Assembly (NCBI RefSeq): GCF_900476105.1
Contig: NZ_LS991951.1
Coordinates: forward strand, 372,001 to 436,000
Direction: 5' to 3'
DNA: 64,000 bases
Source of the DNA: Mycoplasmopsis edwardii
GTDB taxonomy: Bacteria > Bacillota_I > Bacilli_A > Mycoplasmatales > Metamycoplasmataceae
Under the pieces are notes generated by a model. That model was given only the letters and a program-made list of their open reading frames with translations. It ran no database searches and had not been told where the DNA came from. Every line of letters starts with the position of its first letter. Positions within the stretch are counted from its first letter, which is position 1. The translations under genes were made by a program, and so were the position numbers. Below, piece by piece: positions 53,801 through 64,000 of the stretch.

Positions 53801-56800
53801 AAAATTTCTTGGCTATTGTTATTTGAAAACGCTCTTTTTGCATGGTTAACAGTTTCAATAGCTTTATCAACTTTTGTTTCAAATGCGTCTAAATCTGAAG
53901 CGCTAGATAACTCATTATATAATGAGATTTTTAATTGATCAATAGCTTGACTGGTTTCTCTGAAAGAAGAGTCTCTTCTGTTTATGTTACTGTCATTTAT
54001 GTTGCTAATTTTATCCGCTATTCTTTTGTATTTATCTAATTTATTTTTTAACTCTTCTAATTTTTCTACAGTAGAAGCATTCATTAATAAATTATTTAAT
54101 GCATCTTTTACTGCTTGATTATTAATTTGATTGATTTTTCCACTAATTTCATTCATTAATGGTTGTAGTTTATTTAATTTAACTTCTGTATCGGTATAGT
54201 TATCACCATAATTTAAATTATCTACATATTCTGCTTTAATTCTTGCTACAGCTGGATTCTTATCTGCTGCATCTGTTTTAGGGAATGGTAAGTTTTCAAT
54301 CTGTGCAGAATAGTTCTTTTTATGTAAATCATTTAATCTATTCTTAAGATCTTGTAATCCAGCTGATAAATCACCATTATTTAATGTTAATGCATTAATT
54401 GTTTGATGTTCAGCGCCTTTATCTGGTAAATGAGCAGCTGAATCAATATACTCATTTACTTTGTCTTTGAATTTATTAAATATTTCTTGATCTAAGTTCG
54501 CAAAATCCTTATTCTCTACTGTTCCGCTATTTGTTGTTTTAGCAAGAAGAGCTTTTAATTCATCTTTAATAGGCTGGGTTAAATCTAATCCATCAATTAG
54601 TGCTTTGTACTCTTCTAATTTAGCTTTTAGATTGTCTGGAACTAAATTATCTAAAGCTTGTGTTGTTGTAGCTTCATTAACCTTAGCTAATAATGCATTT
54701 CTTGTAGCTTCAGAATTTAAATCATTTCCTAAACTATTAATTATTTGCACTTTTGCAGAAACTTTATCTTTAAGGTCATTTAATTCTTGCTCTTTATTAG
54801 AAATTTGATCAGCTGTTAAAGCATCGATTTGACTCTTAAGTTCTGCTATAGCATTTGCTGCTGCAGTTTTATCAGGATAAGCAATTTGGTCAACAATAGC
54901 TTTAAGTCTTTCTTTTTCTGCTTTTAAATCATTAAGTGCTCTTGCTTCTTCTTTAATGTTACTTCTTTCAACTTGATTATCTTGTGCACTTATTCTATCT
55001 TTAAATCCATTCTTTTCTGCTTCTGATAAGTTTGTTAAAGTATCAATATAATCTTTATCTAATGCTTTTGCTATTGGAGTATCTAGTGAGCTAAAGTTAT
55101 CAGCGTTTGTAATTTTGTCTGCTTCAGCTAATAATGAATCTTTTTCTGTTTGGTCTTGAACTTGATTAATTTTATTTTTTGTTCTTACTAATTCATCTTT
55201 ATATCTATCTAATAAATCTTTTTGTGCATTATAAGTTGCTTCATTTGTTATTGAATCAACAGCATTCTTTAAGCTTTGTTTTGTCTCAGTTGCATCACCT
55301 GTAAATGGTAAAGCATCAATTTTTGCTTTTAAATCTTCTTTTCTTGATTCTGTAAGTTTAGATGTAATTTCATCAATTTTGTTTTTAAATGTGTCAATAT
55401 CTGAACTTGCTAAAGATTCTTCTCATGAAGGTAGTTGACTTAGTAATTGATTTCTTTTCTCTTCACTTAAACTTGGTAAACCATTTATAGCAGCAATAGC
55501 CGCATTTTTCTTAGCATCGAAAATTTCTTTACGTAATGCACTTTCTGCACCATTTTTAGGTAATTTATCAAGTTCACTAATTAAATCACTTTTTTGAGTT
55601 TGACTTAATGGGTTGTTAACATCATTAATAATATCTTTATAAGTTGATAATTTGCTATTAACTTCTGATGGAGTTACTAATGAAGCAACATCTGTAGCTG
55701 TAGTTAAATTGTTTAGTCTATCTTTTAAATCATTTTTACCTTCAGCATCATCAGAAGAGTAATTAATTTGATCAATTTCAGCTTTTTCATTTTCGATTGC
55801 TGTTTTAAGAGCTTCTAATTCTGTTAATTTATTATCTAACTCATTTTCAGGTGTTGTTTCAACTGCACCTCTCAATGATGTTCTAGCTGGAGCAGGTAAA
55901 GTTTCAGAATCGTTGTATCCAAGTTTATTTACTAATGCTAATAAATTATCTCTTTTAGCTCTTTCTAAAACATCGTCCATTTCTGAATATGTTTTATTAT
56001 CTAATTTAGCTTTAGCTGCATCTTTTTGTTCTGGTGTTAAATGTGCTAAGGCATCAATCTTAGCTGCGATTGCTGCTTTTTCATCATTAATTGCTTTAGT
56101 AATTTCTGCATCTATAGCTGCTAATTCTTCTGGTGTAGAAGCGTTATTTAATTTTTCATTTAACTTAGCAATATTTTCTGGACTACGTTTTGCAATTTCT
56201 TCTTTTAACTCATTGATTTTGTTAAGCATTGAAGGAATTGTTTGATTTTGTAATTTTTCAAGTTCAGCAATATCATTTTCTTCTTCAATTCTTCTTTCTA
56301 ATGCTGTTTTTGCTGCTGCATTAGAATCTGGGTATGGTAAACGAGCTGCTTGTTCTTTTAAACACTCTTTTAATTTACCTGAATATTCAGCATCACCTTG
56401 TGCTTTGTATTTTTCTATATTTTTAAATAAAGCAGCAAATTCTTCATCTGTGTCAGCTTCATCTAATTGTCTATTTAAATCTTGCTTACGTGTTGTAGTT
56501 TCACTATCTCTAACTTCTGCTATTTTGGCTTTAGCTTCTGCTATTTTGTTAGGTAAAACATTTTTAATTCTATTATCTAATTCAGTAAGCTTCTCTTGTG
56601 TTGTAACTGCTTCAATTTGTGCTTGCAATTCCTTAATTGCTGCATTATTTGGTTTACCAGGGTAATCTAAATCAGAAGCAACTTTTTTAAGTTTAGCTTT
56701 AGCAATTTCTAAATCAAGGTTAGGGAATTGATCTTTGTTAGAAATTTTTGCTAACTCTTTTGCTAAATCAACTTTTGTTTCAGCAGGATTATTAACTTCA

Positions 56801-58842
56801 TTTTCAGTTAAAGCTTCGATTTGGTTCTTGTATTCTTTAAGTTTTTCATTTAACTTATCTAATTCATCTTTCTTAGCTGCAACTTGATCTTCAGTTAAAC
56901 CTTCAATTTGGTTCTTTAATGATTTAATTGTTTCATCAATAATAGCTTTTACTTCTGGATTTTCATCTAATGCATAACTTTCAGGAGTAATTATAGATTT
57001 TGCTTCTTCAATCTTATCTAGTAATTGTGCTCTATCAACTATTTTCTTGATATCAGCAAAATCAGTTGCTTGATCAATTTGATTTTTAAGAGCCTCTTTT
57101 TGTTCAGGGCTTAAGTGAGTTAAATCATCAATAACTGATTTTTGAGCTTCTTTAGAATTATTGAATGCTTCATTAATTTTAGCTAATAATGCATCAAGTT
57201 TTTCTTCAGAACCAGCATTTTTAAATTCTGCATTTAATTTTGCTTGATCATCAGAAGAAAGTTTAGAAATTTTCTTTTTAGCTTCTGAAACTTTTGGTTC
57301 AATTTTTTCTCTAATTTCTTGTTCTTTTTGTTCAAGTTGAGTAAATGTTAAATCTTCATTTGCATAAGCAGCTTTTAATTCATTTTTAGCTGCTTCACTT
57401 CCTTCTGGGTAAGGTAATGAATCAATAATAGAAGAAATTTTTGCTCTCTTAGCCGCTAATACTTCTTTATGTTTTTCGTCAGCAATATGTTGTAATAATG
57501 CTTCTAATTTTTCTTTTGTATCAGCATTATTGAATTCATTTGTTAAGTTGGTTTTATCACCTTCGATTGTATTTAAACTATCATTTGCATTGTCAACTAA
57601 TTGTGAAAGTTCTTTAAGTCTATTTAATTCTTCTAAGTATTTTTCGTTATCTGCATATTTGTCAGGATTATCTGTTAATGCTTGAATTAAAGCATTTTGT
57701 GCTGCAGAGTCTGGTTTAGCAGGATAATCCATTTTCTTAATAAAGTTTTCTAAATCTTTTTTGTATGCTTCTTTCAATTTGTTCTTGATGTCAGCATCAC
57801 TTGATCCTTTAGGTAATGAATTAATAAATTCTTGTTTTTCTTCTGGTGACAAGTTTTCTAATGCATTAATACCTTTTGTAAATTCTGCTAGTTCAGCATC
57901 TTGTAAAGCTTTAACTTCATTTAATAAACTATCAAATTCTTTTGTTTTATTTAAATCGTCATGTAAAAATTTGGCATTGTCTAATTTATCTAATAAAACT
58001 TGTTGTTTTGATGGTTCAAGCTTTTCAATTTCAACTTTGACTTCTTTGATTTTATTGTTGTGATCATCAAAAGTGTTTGCTATTTTTTCAGCTAAAGCCA
58101 TTTTGGTTTTATCGTCATTATCTGAATTTTGGATTGCATTTAATTTGTTTATAACATCTTGAGTACCGTTAGCGTTAACTCCGCCAGGGTATGCAAGTTC
58201 CATCATTTTAGCTTTTATTGCTTCAATTGCATCATTTGTTTCTTTTGCAACTTGTTGTTGAGCTTCTTTAGCAATTGTGTCAATATCAGTTAATGTTTCA
58301 TCAGCATGTTCTGTTTCTTTTGATAATCTATCTAAAAGATTTTGTTTAACAGCATCATCTTTAATTTGATCGATTATAGATTTTGCAAAATCAGATTTAT
58401 CTTTAATTTTCTTTTCTCATTCTTTTGCAATTTGTTTTTTGGCTTTTTCTAATATTTCAGAACGAACATCTCAAGTTTTAGCTTCCTTAAGTTCATCTAA
58501 TAAAGCTTGACGTTTTTTAGGATCATTGATTTGATTAATATGATCAAGAATATTCTTTCTTTCATCAGCTTCTTTAACTAACATCTTTTTGATTTCATCT
58601 TCTAATTTAATTCTATTTTCTTTACTTTGTTCTAGTTTTAAAAGATCTCTAATTTTTTCTCTATCAGGGTGATTTATTAAAAGTTCATTTAAGTCACTAG
58701 CTAGTTTAGAAATTTTTTCATATGTTTTCTTTTCATTATATCATCTTGATCTTAGTAATACTCAAACAGCAACACCAGTTGATGTTGCTAATACTACTGA
58801 AGAAAGACCAAGTAATACTTTTTTCATTGTATCTTGTTTCAT
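50803..58842 (-). CDS. Giant helical-repeat surface protein, 2679 aa
   Basis: Read as one continuous frame with UGA as Trp; I checked the stretch 54750-55425 codon by codon and found no stop. An N-terminal membrane anchor without lipobox (MKKVLLGLSSVVLATSTGVA) is followed by more than 20 helical modules of about 60-120 residues. These carry recurring LPYP or LDYPGKP-like starts and AAKxxL, LTPEQKDA and NAxTxEEL-like motifs, similar in style to FIVAR/GA-type bundles of Ebh proteins. The last about 290 residues form a distinct domain shared with the lipoprotein at 48348-49298. ATG 58842 follows AAAGG. Likely a long cell-surface filament for adhesion or host-factor binding, which is inference. 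Confidence 0.85.
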
Positions 58843-59175
58843 TTTTTGCCTTTCATATAAATTTAAAATTTCAATAATATTATAAACTTTTTTTCTTTTT
58901 TAAATATATATATATTGTAAACTTTTTATTAATTGAAAATTTACTTAATAAGACAATTAACAGATTATATATTTTGTATATTTATAGTGTTTTTTAAGTA
59001 AATTGTCTAATAGTTTTGAAGTTAAAATTTAACAAAATTAAGTCAAAAAAAATTTAATATTTATATTTTTGAAAATAATTACTAAAATTCATGATTTAAA
59101 TCACTTTACTTAAATTTATATATGTGTTGAAGTATAACTATTATACTCATTGAGTTTATTTAAGGAGAAATAATT
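58843..59175. other. Promoter-bearing AT-rich region between giant gene and a decayed locus
   Basis: Very AT-rich with a TATATATATA run near 58903-58912, 60-70 bases ahead of the giant gene on its strand. No gene is visible. Confidence 0.4.
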
Positions 59176-59690
59176 ATGGATAGAAAAAAATGATCAAATG
59201 TTTGAATTAGATAATGATTATTTAATTAATGTTATAAATATAAGAAAAATAACAAAATCACTAAAATATAGTGAATTTAAAGAACATTATATTAAGGATC
59301 AATTCAAAAAATGATACCTAAAAATAATGTAAAAAAGAAAACGAGTATTTATTAGATACATATAAGTTAAGTCTATTTAATAATGCAAAAATATAAAAAA
59401 ATTATTTATTTAGTGACAACCAGTGATGCATTTACAATAAATGAATACAATTATAGAGATATTATTGATTTACTATACTCTGACAAATAGAATAATAATC
59501 AAGAACAAAACATGTATATTTTATCGCTAGAAGATTTTATACCTAAGTTCAATGTCGAGTAAAAACAAAAAGAATTTTATAAAAAAGATGTACTTTGAAT
59601 ATGAATATGATTGAGACAAAAAACGAAGAAAAAATAGTTTTTAATGATTTTTAATAAAAAACTCCTTGAAAGATCAACTAAATAAAAATC
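59176..59690 (+). pseudogene. Decayed gene remnants of unknown family
   Basis: A ribosome site (AAGGAGAAATAATT) precedes ATG 59176, but the frame ends after 12 codons even with UGA as Trp. Shifted frames continue as ELDNDYLINVINIRKITKSL and later as KYKKIIYLVTTSDAFTINEY and NYRDIIDLLYS, each cut by stops. The succession of protein-like stretches with low stop density suggests an old gene. I cannot name it. Confidence 0.4.
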
Positions 59691-59709
59691 ATATTTAAAA
59701 ATATTAATT

Positions 59710-59753
59710 TAAAAAATAATGGCAGATCAAATCAGTTTTGCCATTATTTTTTA
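59710..59753 (-). terminator. Terminator of pgk
   Basis: AAAAAATAATGGC, loop of about 16 bases, GCCATTATTTTTT. T-runs exist on both strands. Confidence 0.8.
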
Positions 59754-59804
59754 TTTTATAATTACAAACTATTTAAAATAGTTTGATGTTTAGTCTTGTT
59801 TTTA

Positions 59805-60992
59805 TTAGTTTCTATCTTTGATAGCTACAACACCTGGTAATTGAACACCTTGAAGTAATTCTAAGCTAGCTCCACCACCTGTTGAAACGTGTGAGAATTT
59901 ATCTTCCATACCTAATTTTTCAACAGCAGCAACACTATCTCCACCACCAACAACAGTGTAGCAATCTTTTAATGCTGCAACAGCTTTACATACAGCCATT
60001 GTTCCGTGTTTGTAGTTTTCAAATTCAGCAACTCCCATAGGTCCATTTCAAACAACTGTTTTAGCATTTTCTAATGTTTTGTAAACAGCTTCGATTGATT
60101 TTGGCCCTAAGTCTAAAGCCATGTATCCATCTTTAATTTCTTTTTCTTGGATTTCTGGTTTAACATCAGCAAATTCTTTAGCAACAGCATGATCTACTGG
60201 TAATACAACTTTATCTTTGTATTTTGCTAAGAAGTCTTTTGCTAATTGTAAGAAATCATCTTCAACTAATGATTTACCAACTTTGATTCCTTGTGCTTTT
60301 AAGAATGTGTAAGCCATTCCTCCACCAATAATCATTTTATCAGCAATTTTAACTAATTTCTCTAAAACTTGAATTTTGTCTGAAACTTTAGCTCCACCAA
60401 TGATAGCTACATATGGATGAGCAGGATTGTTAATTGCTTTTTCTAATGATGAAACTTCTTTTTCCATTAAGTAACCTAATGCTGATTCTTTAATGTTGTT
60501 TGAAATTCCAACGTTTGAAGCATGGGCTCTGTGAGCTGTACCAAAAGCATCATTAACAAATACATCAGCTAAAGAAGCTCAGTATTTTCCTAATTCAGGG
60601 CTATTTTTACTTTCGGCTTTATTATTTAAGTCTTCAAAACGTGTGTTTTGAATTAATAAAACATCACCTTGTTTCATTGAGTTAATTGCACTTTCAACAA
60701 CTTCTCCCCTTGTTTCTTCAACAAAGTAAACTGTTTTACCAAGTTGTCTTGCAAGTTCAACAGCAACTGGTTTTAATGAACCTTTTTGTTTGTCTGCCTC
60801 TTCTTTAATTCTTCCTAAGTGTGATAATAAGATTGCTTTTCCACCATCTTTAATAATTTTTTTAATTGTTGGTAAAGCAGCAGTAATTCTTTTTGTAGAT
60901 GTAATAACACCATCTTTAACTGGAACGTTAAAATCTACTCTAACTAAGACTTTCTTGTTATTTAATTTTAAGTCATTAATTGTTTTTTTCAT
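59805..60992 (-). CDS. pgk: Phosphoglycerate kinase, 395 aa
   Basis: Makes ATP from 1,3-bisphosphoglycerate in glycolysis. [12 protein letters not shown] (substrate Asp/Asn), [45 protein letters not shown] and [11 protein letters not shown] with [11 protein letters not shown] (nucleotide loop) are all present. Length is standard. ATG 60992 follows TAGGAGAA. UGA encodes Trp in the conserved [13 protein letters not shown] and VWNGPMG motifs. Monocistronic; divergent from the nuclease gene. Confidence 0.97.
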
Positions 60993-61132
60993 CAATTCTC
61001 CTAAATGTATATGTATATATAGCTCTATTATAAATGATTTTTCATTTACCACTTTTGAAATTTATGATTATTTTACAAATAAATAATGGAAATATTACCA
61101 CTATAAAATGATATAATTAAAATGGAGCAATT

Positions 61133-62953
61133 ATGAAAAAGAGCGTTTTAAAAAAAATATTTAGAATTCTACCTTTTGGAATGGTTCCAACTTTTTTAAC
61201 AACTATTTCTTGCAATAAAAGCGAAGAAAATCAAGTTAAAAATAATGAAACTTCTAATAACAATCAGGTAGATAAACCAATAATCGATGATAAAAAAATC
61301 ATAAAACCAGAAGCATCAAAACCAATAGTTGAAGAAACTAAGTATGAAAATATCTTCAAACTATCATATGAAGATGAAAATGAAGATATAGGATATAAAT
61401 TTGATTTATTATTAACTAAGGCAAAAAATCCATCAAAGTTAATGATACAAAAATACAAAAAAGGACAATTTTTCAGCATAGCTGGAACTGGTAATTTCTT
61501 TCAAGATAATTCTGATTTTAAATCAAATAAATTATTAGTAATTAAAGACAACAAAGCGGAATTTGACGAAGTTCAAAGCACAATTCCAGAATCAAAAAAT
61601 AAATACGAAGCAACATTTGATCAAAGTACAAGAGTTTTAACAATTAAATATTTAGTAAACTCAATGGAAGTTGAATACATTCAAGAAATCCAAATCCCTA
61701 AATCATTACATAGTGACAAAAACACCAAAACAACTCATCCAAAAACAGATACAGAAAGTCCTTCAACTAATGATGATAACAATCAAACAGAAGAAAGCAA
61801 AGCTCAAGATAACAATGTCAAACCATCAGATTCAAACACTCAAGAAAATCCACAAAATGGTTCACAAAATCAACCTGAAAAACCAACAAAATCAGATAAT
61901 TCTAATGATAATAATGGTTCAAATGAAACCCCAAAACCAAGCACAGAAGATAATTTAGGATTAAATCATGAAGATTATTTTGTTTTTGGTAGTTGAAATA
62001 TTTTAAACTTTGGTAAAGATTCATTAAAAGAAAATAGTGTTAAAGTTACTGGGCTTTCTGAAATTATTGCTGCAAGTAAAGCAAGTTTAATTTCATTACA
62101 AGAAGTTAACTTCAATAAACATGAATCAGTTGATTTAATTAAAAATAGCTTAAGAAAAAACTTTAATAAAAACTTTGCTTCTGTTTGATCACCAAAAGAC
62201 ATTGTTTCAACAAAATACCCTAATTCAAAGGAATCATATGCTATTTTATATGATCCCGAATTGTTAACAAATGTACCACTATCAAAAGAAGAAAGTATTT
62301 TTAGGGGTACAAATACAACATTTACAAGACCATTATGATTAAGTAAGTTTATTGATAAGAAAAACAATGAATTTTATATTCTTAATGCCCACTTAGATTC
62401 ACCAGGTCCGAAAAAAAGTAATGGTGAAACAAGTAATCCTACTATAAATGGTTACACATGAAGACAACAAGGTTCTCAAGAAGTTAATGAGTTTATTGAA
62501 GTTATTTCAATAATAAATAACTTAAAAGTAAAATACCCAAATGCAACAATAATTTTTAATGGTGATACAAATATTAAATCAAGTAACTTTGTTCATTCAG
62601 AAAAAATAATTGCTGACTCAAATCTTGAATCAGGTTACAAAGAAAAGCAATTAACTATCAAACAAATAGAAACATACTACAACTCAAGTATTGGTTCGAA
62701 AGCTGATAGTTACTCTCAACCATACGATAAATTTATTATTTATGATCCAAACGATAAAGTTGATGCATTTGATAAAGAAAAATTTAGATTTGATTACATC
62801 AACGCATTTCAAAAAATCTTCGATAAACAAAAATACTTAAAATTAATTGAAGAAGATAATAAATATCAACGAAAACAAAAACCAGTTTCTATTCAAACTG
62901 TTTTAAAAGAAGTTTCAGACCATACAATGGTATTAATAAAAGTTAAAAAATAG
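61133..62953 (+). CDS. Membrane nuclease lipoprotein (MnuA-like), 606 aa
   Basis: Lipoprotein signal with lipobox TTISC (Cys about residue 24). A surface module (about residues 65-190) is shared with the lipoprotein at 18773-19651, followed by a Asn/Ser/Thr/Pro-rich linker (about 195-280). The endonuclease/exonuclease/phosphatase domain then has SWNILNFG, ISLQEVNF (metal Glu), FYILNAHLDSPGP (His-x-Asp), IIFNGDTNI (Asp-x-Asn) and SDHTMVLIKV (terminal Asp-His). These match catalytic residues of DNase-I-like MnuA, which degrades host nucleic acids, including neutrophil extracellular traps, for nucleotide supply. ATG 61133 follows GGAG. Single-gene unit. Confidence 0.9.
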
Positions 62954-62960
62954 ACATTTT

Positions 62961-62988
62961 AGTAAACATAATAATGTTTATTTTTTTA
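62961..62988 (+). terminator. Terminator of the nuclease gene
   Basis: TAAACAT, loop AATA, ATGTTTA then T7, eight bases after the stop codon. Confidence 0.85.
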
Positions 62989-63073
62989 TATTTTCTTTAA
63001 AGGTAACTTAATTAACCTTGCAAAATTGCTCAAAATATGGTAAAATATTAACTATAAAAAATTGGTGGTATAA

Positions 63074-64000
63074 ATGAAATTATCTTTAATATCTTTAGTT
63101 ACAAAAAATGTTGAAAATGTTCAAAATTATCTTGATTCTTTAGCAGTTCAAACAGTTAGTGATTTTGAAGTTATTTTATGTTTAAATGGTAAAGAAAGCG
63201 AAAATAAACAAGTAATGAACATCATTACAAAATACTATGAAAAATTAAATGGAAGAATCACAGTTATTTACAATTCAAAATTAAATAGTAATCAATTTAA
63301 TTTACTTAGCGCATTTAGACAAGCAAAAGGTGACTATATTTCAGTGTTTAACTCTGATATTCAATCAATCAGAAATAATTACATAGAAAAAATGATTGAT
63401 GCTGCTGAAAAATCAGATGTTGATGTTTTGGAATTTAAACCAAGATTAACTGGTTCTATTTCTTGAAAGCCAAAAGCAAGAATTGTTAACAATGAAAAAA
63501 TTGATTTAACAAAAAATCCTTTACCTTTTGCTTATGTATTTCCTTTTATTTTTAACAAAATTCTTAAAAAATCATTAGTTTCAAAATTATCAAAATACAA
63601 AATCAAAAACTATGTTGATACAAAAATGTGTGTTGAATTAACATATTTATTAATGTTAGAGGCTAAATCATATTCATATCTCGATTATAGAGTTTTTAGA
63701 GAATACTTCCCAGAAGATATTTGATTAAACACTAAAAAATCAATGACTATGTTCGATGAAATTGAAAAACATTTAAACCTTACAAATAGAAAACTATATG
63801 AAGAAATCAGGTATGCTAAATACTATTTCTTAAAATTGTTAATGACTGCATTTTTTAAAGAAACAAGTTTCACATACAGAAGTATTTACAAAACTAAAGA
63901 AGAAATCTGAGAAAAAAGAAGCGATTTCTCTTTAAACAAACACATCGAAATCATTAAAAAATTAGAAGACTCATATAAAGCAGAAAACTACTTATTAACA
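63074..64000 (+). CDS. Family 2 glycosyltransferase-like protein, 3' end beyond the window
   Basis: At least 309 residues are visible. The N-terminal GT-A domain pattern is LSLISLVTKNVENVQNYLDS, then SLAVQTVSDFEVILCLNG, a helix with FNLLSAFRQAKGDYISVFNS, and SDIQ where the family has a DxD-type motif. The rest is helical and basic, with UGA Trp codons. A GGTGG site lies before ATG 63074, with a likely -10 TAAAAT about 25 bases upstream. Sugar transfer to a lipid or surface polymer is inferred; the acceptor is unknown. The reading frame is open at the window edge. Confidence 0.72.

Noticed and set aside
54750..55425. Possible break in the giant surface gene
   Set aside because: Codon-by-codon reading on the minus strand shows an uninterrupted frame; only UGA (Trp) and lack of internal ATG made it look split.
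58985..59010. TAAATTGTCTAATA motif shared with 12091-12104 as a common surface-gene operator
   Set aside because: Orientation relative to the genes differs and the sequence is AT-rich; chance similarity cannot be excluded.

Overview
This is a low-GC Mollicutes (Mycoplasma-type) chromosome segment. In-frame UGA codons fall at conserved tryptophan positions in almost every recognisable protein, so genetic code 4 applies throughout. The gene set (immunoglobulin-blocking-type surface protein, MnuA-type membrane nuclease, many lipoproteins, Pgi, Pgk, HPr, thymidine and deoxynucleoside kinases) points to a sugar-using, host-associated species, probably of the hominis/synoviae side of the group. Species was not determined.

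Layout. 1-7.1 kb is an accessory, decaying region: an IS30-type transposase remnant, two genes for DUF4116-like 25-residue repeat proteins, a fragment of a second SF1 helicase, and a broken gene of unknown function. Each DUF4116 gene is preceded on its own strand by a promoter, an S-box (SAM-I-like) aptamer and a switchable intrinsic terminator. 7.1-18.2 kb holds a frameshifted choline-kinase-like gene, a small membrane protein, tRNA-Arg and tRNA-Cys, a PnuC-like transporter, RNase P RNA, a PotD-like binding protein, the Ig-blocking-type protein, two deoxynucleoside kinases, thymidine kinase and Pgi. 18.2-28.4 kb runs leftward: a broken acidic protein, a lipoprotein, then a tightly packed set comprising an EIIB-like protein, a large SF1 helicase, an ArsR-type regulator and two ABC exporter half-transporters. 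28.6-40.6 kb is housekeeping: DegV, YchF, a phosphomannomutase-like protein with its catalytic loops lost, GlyS, DnaG, RpoD, Nif3-like protein, cardiolipin synthase and HPr. DnaG and RpoD are adjacent.

40.6-58.9 kb is a surface-protein and IS region. Three copies of one IS3-family element (about 1.31 kb, 3-bp target duplications) each sit inside the hairpin of a Rho-independent terminator. They lie just behind ptsH, behind a 4.5-kb lipoprotein gene carrying a nonsense codon, and behind an 8-kb gene for a giant helical surface protein. Each element is oriented like the gene whose terminator it splits, and each carries its own terminator-like hairpin at the entry end. 59.8-64 kb contains Pgk, the MnuA-like nuclease lipoprotein and the start of a family 2 glycosyltransferase cut by the window edge.

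The strongest unusual signals are: (1) the paired S-box-like riboswitches controlling DUF4116 repeat genes, with a pseudoknot supported by covariation between the copies and no P4 helix; (2) the insertion of all three IS3 copies into terminator hairpins; (3) shared surface domains between separate lipoprotein genes; and (4) the enzyme-dead phosphohexomutase paralogue.
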